This document shows, piece by piece, positions 56,096 through 64,000 of a DNA stretch of 64,000 nt. Each line of letters opens with the position of its first letter. Position 1 is the first letter of the stretch. A model generated the notes under the pieces. It was not told the origin of the DNA. It made no database searches and saw nothing but the letters and a program-made list of their open reading frames with translations. The position numbers and the translations under genes are program-made. The DNA comes from Apricaphanius iberus (lineage: Eukaryota; Chordata; Actinopteri; Cyprinodontiformes; Aphaniidae): assembly GCA_028564705.1 (NCBI GenBank), contig JAPXFQ010002889.1, forward strand, positions 1,612,001-1,676,000. The letters are read 5' to 3'.

Positions 56096-56509
56096 TGTTG
56101 TGGATTTATGGAAAGACTGGGATCCAAACGCAGACGCAGAATGGAGTTTGAGTGTGACAGGTTTATTGTAAGAAACAGGCTGAAGGGGAACCAGGCTGGA
56201 GTGAGAGGAAGGCTGGCAGGCAGGCGGGCAGACAGGCAGGCAGGCAGGCAGGCTGGCAGGCAGGCAGGTTGGATTCCTGAGATGAACAAACAAAACAATG
56301 ATTGACTGAAAAATACAATGTCGAACTGATGGTCACAAAGTAGGCCGAGTGCTGTTACCACTAGGTGATTCAACAATCTGGCAGGGACTGGAAGGCCCAG
56401 CAGGCCTAAGTACTGCCACTGATTGGTGATCTGGGTCAGCTGTAGATCCTGGTTGCCGGGGAGACGGAGAGGCATGCCTGCTACTGCCACACACTCCAGG
56501 AGCACAACA
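56096..56509 (-). repeat. 3' LTR of the chromovirus (414 bp)
   Basis: Partner of 60845-61266. Contains the same minus-strand AATAAA (inverse at 56162-56167), likely the element's polyadenylation signal. Confidence 0.92.
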
Positions 56510-56523
56510 GTACCCCCCCCTCA
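56510..56523 (-). promoter_or_regulatory. Polypurine tract of the chromovirus
   Basis: TGAGGGGGGGGTAC on the minus strand, directly before the 3' LTR, as expected for the plus-strand DNA primer. Confidence 0.75.
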
Positions 56524-57584
56524 ACGGGAGCCACCAGGCGACCCAAACTTCACCGGATGGCGACGTCGAAAATCCCGGACCAACGTGGCGTCGAGGATGA
56601 AAGACCGAGGGACCCACGCACGCTCCTCAGGACCATAGCCCTCCCAGTCAACCAGGTACTGGAAACCACGCCCACGACGACGCACATCCAACAGACGCCG
56701 AACAGAGTACGCAGGGCGACCCGCAACGATCCGGGCGGGAGGAGGGGGTCTGGCAGGAGGGACCAGAAGACTGGTGGAGACTGGCTTCAGTTGAGAAACA
56801 TGAAAGGTGGGATGGACCTTCATAGAGCTGGGTAGTCGAAGCTTGACCACAGCAGGGTTGATGATATGCGAGATCTCAAAGGGACCCAAATAACGGGGTG
56901 CCAGCTTCCTCGAATCTGTACGCAGGGGAATATTCCTGGATGAAAGCCAAACTTTCTGACCTGGAGTGTAGGCGGGTGCAGGAGATCTGCCAGGCGACGA
57001 TTGCGGTCAACAGAGCGAAGGAGTGCTGCTCGAGCCCTCTTCCAAATGCGACGGCAGCGGCGAATGTGTAGCTGAACCGAAGGTACAGAAACCTCCCTCT
57101 CCTGGGCAGGAAACAGTGGAGGCTGGTATCCTAGGGAGCACTCAAAAGGGGACATCCCAGAGGCGGAAGAGGTTAGGGAATTGTGTGCATACTCAACCCA
57201 ATCCAAGTGGTCACTCCAGGAGGAGGGGTCGGATTCAGCTACACATCGCAGGGCAGTCTCCAGGTCTTGGTTCGTCCTCTCAGCCTGGCCATTAGTCTGG
57301 GGATGAAAACCCGATGACAGACTAACCGTAGCTCCGAGGGATTGGCAGAAGGACTTCCAAACATGGGATGTAAACTGGGGCCCTCTGTCCGACACGATGT
57401 CCACAGGCAATCCATGAAGACGGAAGACATGATGTACCAGAAGGTCAGCCGTTTCTCTAGCTGAAGGGAGTTTAGGGAGAGCAACAAAATGCACAGCTTT
57501 AGAGAAACGGTCAACAATGGTGAGGATAGTGGTGTTACCTCGTGAAGCTGGAAGTCCAGTTACAAAGTCCAAAGCAACGTGGGA
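56521..57584 (-). pseudogene. Pol, integrase core and C-terminal chromodomain (frameshifted)
   Basis: The integrase core has the D,D,E triad in [20 protein letters not shown] and [11 protein letters not shown]. Near 56985 the frame shifts: the conserved GQKVWLS block is only readable in another phase, which then runs to the end (56521). The C-terminus [30 protein letters not shown] is a chromodomain, which in this group directs integration to certain chromatin. Confidence 0.85.
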
Positions 57585-58169
57585 TCAAGGTCGGCTAGGA
57601 ACAGGTAAAGGACGAAGGAGCCCAGCCGGAGGTACATGCAAAGCTTTACTTCGAGCGCAGGTAGTACAGGCTGCAACAAACTCCCTCACATCCCTCGCCA
57701 TGGTGGGCCACCAGAATCTTCGCTTCAGCAGAGAGAGAGTCCGAGCTGCCCCAGGATGACAGGCATGGCGAGAAACATGTCCCCACTGCAGAACCAGAGA
57801 GCGAACAGCATCAGGCACAAAAAGGCGATTAGGGGGACCTGTACCAGGGTCAGGCTGTCGTTGCTGGGCCTCTATAAACCGCGTCTCCACATCCCAAGTG
57901 ACAGCTGCTATAATGCAGGAAGGTGGCAGGATAGGCTCAGGGGGTGTGGAGGATTGGGATGTAAATTGACGTGACAGGGCATCCGGTTTTTGATTCTTTG
58001 ATCCGGGCCTGTATGACAAGGTGAAGTTGAACCGATTAAAGAACAGTGACCAACGAGCTTGTCGAGGATTCAATTGTTTGGCGGACTGCAGGTATGCCAG
58101 GTTTTTGTGGTCTGTCCAGATGATGAAAGGAGTTTTAGTACCCTCTAACCAGTGTCGCCACTGCTCCAA
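57585..58169 (-). pseudogene. Pol, RNase H end and integrase zinc domain
   Basis: Continues the pol frame after the TAG. Includes [20 protein letters not shown] (RNase H), the [15 protein letters not shown] tether and an HHCC zinc-binding region (HACHPG...CTTCARS). Ends at a TGA (57585-57587) where a tryptophan is usual. Confidence 0.85.
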
Positions 58170-58172
58170 AGC

Positions 58173-59828
58173 CTACTTCACAGCCAGGAGCTCTCTGTCA
58201 CCTACATGGTAGTTTCGCTCAGCAGGGGTCAGACGTTTGGAGAAGAAGGCGCACGGATGGAGCTTATGTGTGTCAGGAGATTGTTGGGACAACACAGCCC
58301 CAACTCCCACATCCGAGGCATCCACTTCAACAACAGATTGTCGGCTAGAATCAGGATGAATAAGGACAGGAGCGGACGTGAAGAGTTTCTTCAACTGGGA
58401 AAAAGCCTGGGCTGCCTCTTCTGACCATGTGAATGGAGATGATGGAGAAGTTAACTGTGTCAGAGGGGCTGCAATGCGAGTGTAGTTGCGAATGAATCTG
58501 CGGTAGAAATTTGCGAAGCCCAGGAAGCGTTGGAGTTGTTTCACTGAGGTGGGTATTGGCCATTCTGCTACTGCTCTGATCTTTTCTGGATCTGCCCTGA
58601 CCTGCCCGCTTTCAAAAATGTATCCAAGAAAAGAAATTGAGTCTTTATGAAAGTCACACTTCTCAGCTTTCACAAACAAGCGGTTTTCTAGGAGCCTCTG
58701 AAGTACTTGTTTGACATGCTGTACGTGCTCTGAAATGTTGCGTGAAAATACATGGATATCATCCAGGTACACAAACACAAAGCGGTTCAGCAAATCCCTC
58801 AGGACATCATTAACAAGGGCCTGGAAGACAGCAGGTGCATTGCAAAGACCAAAATGCATTGCTAGATATTCAAAATGGCCTAGTGGTGTATTGAAGGCAG
58901 TCTTCCACTCGTCCCCATCCTTTATTCTCACTAGGTGGTAAGCATTGCGGAGGTCTAGTTTGGTAAAGATAGTGGAGCCATGGAGGAAGTTAAAAGCTGA
59001 ATCGATAAGCGGCAAGGGATATTTGTTCCTAACAGTTATGTTATTTAACCCCCGGTAGTCAATACAAGGACGGAGTGTACCCTCTTTCTTGGTCACAAAA
59101 AAGAATCCAGCTCCCACAGGGGAAGAAGAAGGCCTAATTATGCCTGCAGCCAGAGAGTCTGTGATATATTTCTCCATGGTTTCAGTCTCTGGTCTAGACA
59201 AGTTATACAGACGGGTGGAGGGTAATGGGGCACCAGGAAGCAGGTCAATGGCACAGTCATAGGGTCGATGAGGAGGAAGGGAAAGAGCCCTTTCCTTACT
59301 GAAAACCTCAGCAAGATCATGGTACTCAGGTGGTATAACAGATAGGTCTGGAGGGTTTGGGTAATGGCAGGTGGAAACTGAAGTCAATGGGATGGCTGAG
59401 TGAAGACAATTTGTATGGCAGTTTGTGCTCCAGTTAACTATCTTCCCAGTCTTCCAGTCTATATGAGGGTTGTGCAATGACAGCCATGGGTGTCCCAGAA
59501 CTACTGGAGAATCAGGCGAGTCAACTATGAGAAAACGGATAAACTCCTGATGGTTGCCTGAAACAATGAGTTTTATTGGAACTGACTGATGAGTGATAGA
59601 ATAGAGTAAACCACCATCCAAGGCCTGGGCCTGTACAGGAGAAGAAAGAGGTTCAAGTTTAATGCCAGTAATGGATGCAAACTTCTGGTCCAAAAAACTT
59701 GCTTCAGCTCCAGAATCCACTAATATCTGAACCGGATGTGTGGAATGGTCAAGGCACAAGGCAGCAGGAATAAGTGTTTTTGTGTGGGCTGTTACCGTCG
59801 AGGCATTTGAGGTCGTCAGTACTCCCAC
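58173..59828 (-). pseudogene. Pol, protease and reverse transcriptase part
   Basis: 551 codons open from a GTG at 59828, with the frame also open a little further upstream into gag. The protease active-site motif [11 protein letters not shown] is near residue 38. The reverse transcriptase has the FVYLDDI catalytic box and a KLDLRNAYH motif; the RNase H region begins with [22 protein letters not shown] at 58173-58175 stops the frame within RNase H (after ELLAVK); the same frame continues beyond it. Confidence 0.88.
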
Positions 59829-59830
59829 TG

Positions 59831-60826
59831 CTACAGACGACCCTGATCTTTTGGCCGCAGGGAACAGACGGCAAGTAGATGTCCTGGTTTTCTACAGTAA
59901 AGACAGACACCAGTCTCTATTCTCCTCTGCCGTTCCTCAGCAGTGAGATGGGCTCTGCCCAGTTGCATGGGCTCCACCTCTGGCTTAACGGTGGCACTGT
60001 AGGGGGATTGATGAAGAGCCTTGGAGGCGGAGTAAGGGGAATCCGGTTGAAGATGGGTTCTCCGCTCCCTCTCACGTTCTCTCAGTCGATTATCAAACCT
60101 AATGGCAAGGGAGATAAGTTCATCTAGTGCAGTAGGTGCATCTCTTATGGCCAGTTCATCTTTAAGTCTGCTGTTTAAACTATTAGCAAAAAGTCCACAA
60201 AGTGCCTCATCATTCCAGCCTGAGTCTGCAGCCACTGTTCTGAATGTCACAGCATATTCAGCCACACTGAGACTTCCCTGGCGGAGATTGATGAGACGTC
60301 TTACAGCTTCACCCCCTCTCACCGAATGGTCAAAAACCCTCTTCATTTCATCAACAAAAGAAGAATAAGACAACTGGTAAAGTCGCAGTCTGTCATATGC
60401 TGATTCAGCCCAAGCCAAAGCTTTTCCCTCCAGAAGACCAACAAGATAGGAAATTTTAGATCTGTCACTGGCATATGTGACTGGCTTCTGGTCAAACACA
60501 AGAGACCACTGCAGTAAAAATCCTCTGCACTTACCCAGGTCCCCAGCATATGGTTTTGGGTCTGGGATATGAGTCTCTTGTACCGAGGCAGAAGGGCCGG
60601 ACTGAGGAGAGGCAGATGCAGGCGGTTGGTCTGGAACAGATTGAGCAGGGGATGTAGAGACACTGGCGATGTGACTGGTGAGCTGAGCCAGCTGAGCAAG
60701 GATGGCTTGATGGTTCTGGTCAAGGGTCTGGAGCATTTGTTCATGACGAGCTAGGTGGGCATTCTGACGGGCGAAGGCTTGTTGTAATTGACTTGGAACT
60801 TCTGGATCTGTGTCCGCTGGATCCAT
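59831..60826 (-). CDS. Gag of Sushi-type chromovirus (331 aa, intact)
   Basis: Intact frame [13 protein letters not shown]... to a TAG at 59831-59833. A glutamine-rich N-terminal helix is followed by a capsid-like region (about residues 90-260), a basic RERERERR run, and one CCHC zinc knuckle, [14 protein letters not shown] (C-x2-C-x4-H-x4-C), near the end. Gag packages element RNA in cytoplasmic particles. The ATG lies only 18 nt from the LTR edge. The pol frame starts at the gag end in the -1 phase. Confidence 0.88.
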   Translation of the reverse strand: MDPADTDPEVPSQLQQAFARQNAHLARHEQMLQTLDQNHQAILAQLAQLTSHIASVSTSPAQSVPDQPPASASPQSGPSASVQETHIPDPKPYAGDLGKCRGFLLQWSLVFDQKPVTYASDRSKISYLVGLLEGKALAWAESAYDRLRLYQLSYSSFVDEMKRVFDHSVRGGEAVRRLINLRQGSLSVAEYAVTFRTVAADSGWNDEALCGLFANSLNSRLKDELAIRDAPTALDELISLAIRFDNRLRERERERRTHLQPDSPYSASKALHQSPYSATVKPEVEPMQLGRAHLTAEERQRRIETGVCLYCRKPGHLLAVCSLRPKDQGRL

Positions 60827-60844
60827 TTCCTGGCCAGATTGTTC

Positions 60845-61266
60845 TGTTGTGGATTTATGGAAAGAGTGGGATCCAAACGCAGACGCAGAATGGAGTTTGA
60901 GTGTGACAGGTTTATTGTAAGAAATAGGCTGAAGGAGAACCAGGCTGGAGTGAGTGGAAGGCTGGCAGGCAGGCGGGCAGACAGGCAGGCAGGCAGGCAG
61001 GCAGGCTGGCAGGCAGGCAGGCAGGTTGGGTTCCTGAGATGAACAAACAAAACAATGATTGACTGAAAAATACTATGTCGAACTGATAGTCACAACGTAG
61101 GCCGAGTGCTGTTACCACTAGGTGATTCAACAATCTGGCAGGGACTGGAAGGCCCAGCAGGCCTAAGTACTGCCACTGATTGGTGATCTGGGTCAGCTGT
61201 AGATCCTGGTTGCCGGGGAGACGGAGAGGCATGCCTGCTACTGCCACACACTCCAGGAGCACAACA
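60845..61266 (-). repeat. 5' LTR of the chromovirus (422 bp)
   Basis: TGTTG...CAACA ends. Contains AATAAA on the minus strand (inverse at 60911-60916) and a GGCA microsatellite. Eight substitutions and two GGCA units distinguish it from the other LTR. Confidence 0.92.
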
Positions 61267-61998
61267 GAAACTTTGCATTTCTTACAAATCGGGACCTGAA
61301 ACTATATGTCTGCCTTACATGTCTTTTGCTAGATATGATATAATTGGAAATTACTCTACAGTTAGATTTTAGGCGTTCACAACTTTAACTCAGGAAGTTT
61401 CGTATTATTTATATATATTCTAATCATATAAATGACCACTGCCCACATGTCCGCTCTCATCTAACCTTGCAAGCCAAGCTGGTCAGACCTTTTAAATGTT
61501 TGGATGGAGACCACATGGGAATACCAGTTGCTGAAAGCTAGCCTAGCTTATGTCTATATGGCTCCCCTTTTTTTGGGCTCTAGTTTTGGCCTGCAGCAGG
61601 AACACATCAGAGTATAGCAGGTGTTATGCTTAGGGATTACCGTTGTCATTAGACCTCTCAGCAGAAAAACACTGCGTAAAGTAGTTTTTGGATATCCGTA
61701 ATTCACTGCCATTAAAAGAGAAGCCTGACAGCCAGCTGTTGCCGTAGTGGCACATTTTTATTTATCTACAGCAACCTCAAATCGCATCATCTCTCTAAAC
61801 ATTAGATTACTTATACACTGGTTTTGAACACTTCTGGTAGATGTTTAATTTCCACCAAACATGTAATACTGTTTTTAGTTTTACTAATTCAGGCACTTTT
61901 CTTATTTTATTCAAGCACAGACAAAAAGAAAATGGAATCAATTAAATTCATTTCTTTTTAAGGTTTTGTGGCTCTGGTGGCCTTTATTTAATACTGGA
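61267..61998. other. rad18 intron 4, right of the chromovirus
   Basis: No exon, RNA gene or repeat recognised. Confidence 0.5.
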
Positions 61999-61999
61999 C

Positions 62000-62136
62000 A
62001 ACTTCAGAAGGTGCGAGAGAAGTGGGGGACGAACTGCGGTAAATGTCCCAACGGTGGGATTTGAACACAGCTGCGTCGAGGAAGGCCTCTGTTCATGGGG
62101 CACCCGCACTAACCACTACGCCACTTAATGCCCCCC
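62000..62136 (-). mobile_element. tRNA-derived SINE head
   Basis: The minus strand reads TGGCGTAGTGG (A-box, inverse at 62113-62123) and GTGTTCAAATCCC (B-box, inverse at 62056-62068), 45 bp apart, like a tRNA gene fused to a short body. Confidence 0.6.
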
Positions 62137-64000
62137 TTTTTCCTGTCTTTTTAACTTTGGATTTCTGCCCCAATTAATGACTTGTATTATTTAACAGCAT
62201 GTTTCAGGCACTGGAGATCCTTCTCTTCATCTCAGAAACAATGAGCACCTTTCTGCTGCCCACTAATGAATAATAGATGTGGTCATATTTTATTAGAAGG
62301 TTGGGGCTCATCTAAACATAGATTGCTCCTTTAATGAGTTCACATCAAGCTAAATTTGTTTTACTTTAATAGGATTTTCAAATGCATAGATAATGGAGTC
62401 GCTGCCACAGTCACATGCATAAATTAAAAGGTATATTCCCTTTATGTTCTTAGTTATTTCATATACTGTACCTGGCACATTGTTTGGAAAGCTGTACAAA
62501 ATGTCAAATAAATCTTCAAAGGACATTTTTTATGTTGTAATTACAAAATTAAACAATCAAAATTGTGTTTATAAAAAAGTCCAACCTTCAATTTGATTAC
62601 CAGTATCTCTTTACTCTAGGTTAAAATCCAGTTTTAGGAAAAAAATAAAATAGTTGAAAGTTATTTATAGCTCTGTTAGATTTAGAATACATTTTATTCA
62701 GCCAGAAACTTCTACTCTTTGGAAATGAGGCAGTTATCTCTCAAAATATAGTTCAACTGTATTAAAGGCAGTATTCATTTTGAAGAACGATTTTTTATTT
62801 ATTATTTTTTTATTTAAATTTGATTAAGAATTGTGTCTAAAGTGGTTCATATCTTCTCCTACAAAATGCCGTAGCATGTTTCCCCTGTTTAAATAATTTG
62901 TAATTTAACTCATATGTAAAAATCCTAATCGAGATCTAATAATCTCCTCCATCCTGTCTTGTTCTGTTTTCCTCAATATACAACCTTTTCATTTGAATGT
63001 TATAAAGCTACGTAACAGTTATTTTATATCATACTTTCTGCCATCTTTACCTTGACCTTATGAGGCTGTCTGTTTCTGTTCTTTTATTTTATTTTGACAT
63101 GTCTGAACAGACTAGTTTTGGCACACTGTTTTTATTACAAAGTGGTTTGTGTGTGTTGAAAGTTGGATGAGAAAAAGAAGCCCGCCACATTATTGCTTTC
63201 ATCAATATGCTAATTAGCATCTGGTGACATCTAGCAACTTTCTAAGTCTAATTCAGCTACTTTCTGTCGGGGACTGTTAGCATAACTGATTAAGTTATGT
63301 ATAAATCTGAGCTGCTGCTGCGATAAGATACAATTTATGTGTGACTCGATTAGTCGACTAATCGGGAAAATAATAGACGACTAGTGGATAAGGAAAATAA
63401 TCATTTGTGTCAGCCCTAGATATTATACTAGTTCAAAGAAACTGATGTTTTTTTGTTTGGTTTTTTGTCTGTGTTTTGGTCCACACATTAACCGTGGGTG
63501 CCCATAAGTATGAATGGCGTAAAGGTGATGTTTTCTCACACTAACAAGAAAATGCGTCCTTGTTGAAGCGTTAACCATTAAACTGATAAATATCGGGAAA
63601 TGATATAATCAAAATTATAAAATGTGTACTTTAAATAAAATGCTGCATTGCTTTTAAATTATTTAGCCTTTCCATGGTTAAAATCACAATTTAATAACAT
63701 TCAATTCATCATTAGATGTAAACTGATTCTCAGTCACTGCAGGGACATATTAAACGAATTTATAATGCTAACAAATCATTACTCATTTTGATTTTGGTTT
63801 CTTTGCAACCATGTTGTAGAATCTACCTGTCTGACTGTATGAAGTGTTAAGGAATAATGCTACCAGGAAATGTCACAGGAAGAGCCTGTTCCCAGATCAC
63901 AGTGGCCTGAGTCTCTGTGTATATGTCTGTATCTCTCGGCACACATGCATGACCATGAACCTGCTCTAATGGGAACAGTAAGCACCAAGGAGTTTTAAAT
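62137..64000. other. rad18 intron 4, end of window
   Basis: AT-rich. A hAT-type end, CTAATCG...CAGCCCTA, at 63350-63420 has no partner in the window. No further rad18 exon found. Confidence 0.5.

Larger units (their letters stand above)
56096..61266 (-). mobile_element. Ty3/Gypsy chromovirus (Sushi type), near full length, antisense to rad18
   Basis: 5171 bp bounded by LTRs of 414 and 422 bp that start TGTTG and end CAACA, with the 5-bp target duplication GAAAC on both sides (56091-56095, 61267-61271). On the minus strand the order is 5' LTR, gag, protease, reverse transcriptase, RNase H, integrase, chromodomain, polypurine tract, 3' LTR. The Gag zinc knuckle and its neighbouring [15 protein letters not shown] motif resemble the Sushi group, from which vertebrate RTL/PEG10-type genes derive. 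It lies in rad18 intron 4. Pol is broken by two stops and a frameshift. Confidence 0.92.

Noticed and set aside
56059..56505. 148-codon and overlapping frames in the LTRs, with Pro/Ala/Cys repeats
   Set aside because: They come from the LTR and its GGCA microsatellite; the same frames recur in the second LTR.

Overview
The window is vertebrate genomic DNA, almost certainly from a ray-finned (teleost) fish. Two split protein-coding genes are recognisable by their translated exons, and the repeats (Tc1-like relics, hAT MITEs, a Penelope-like fragment, tRNA-derived SINEs, a Sushi-type chromovirus) are the mix typical of teleosts. The species cannot be named from the sequence. The protein calls come from resemblance to families I know, not from a search.

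Bases 1-26102 hold the 3' 18 coding exons of srgap3 (SLIT-ROBO Rho GTPase-activating protein 3, + strand). The exons join in phase into 943 residues plus a stop: the distal F-BAR domain and its helical extension, a RhoGAP domain, an SH3 domain and a long serine/proline-rich tail. The first ~160 residues lie upstream of the window. The introns carry hAT MITEs, a Penelope-like element with inverted arms, Tc1-like relics (one with another transposon inside it) and a SINE.

Bases 26103-43556 are intergenic (~17.4 kb). No conventional gene was found there. The region holds Tc1-like relics, simple repeats, a tRNA-derived SINE, an RTE-like tail and, just before rad18, a 660-bp inverted-repeat element with palindromic tandem units and an 8-bp target duplication.

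Bases 43557-52122 hold the first four coding exons of rad18 (RING E3 ubiquitin ligase of DNA-damage tolerance, + strand). Only the N-terminus and the RING finger are inside the window; the rest of the gene must lie past base 64000. A full CRE palindrome and an ETS-like site lie about 100 bp upstream of the start codon. The order srgap3 then rad18 on one strand matches the human SRGAP3-RAD18 neighbourhood on chromosome 3p25.

Bases 52123-64000 are treated as the fourth rad18 intron. It contains a nearly complete 5.2-kb Ty3/Gypsy chromovirus of the Sushi type in antisense orientation (56096-61266), with LTRs differing by eight substitutions and a perfect 5-bp target duplication. Its pol gene carries two in-frame stops and a frameshift. 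RTE-like, hAT-like and SINE pieces surround it. I found no undescribed gene system; the best leads are the 660-bp element next to the rad18 promoter and the nested transposon structures.
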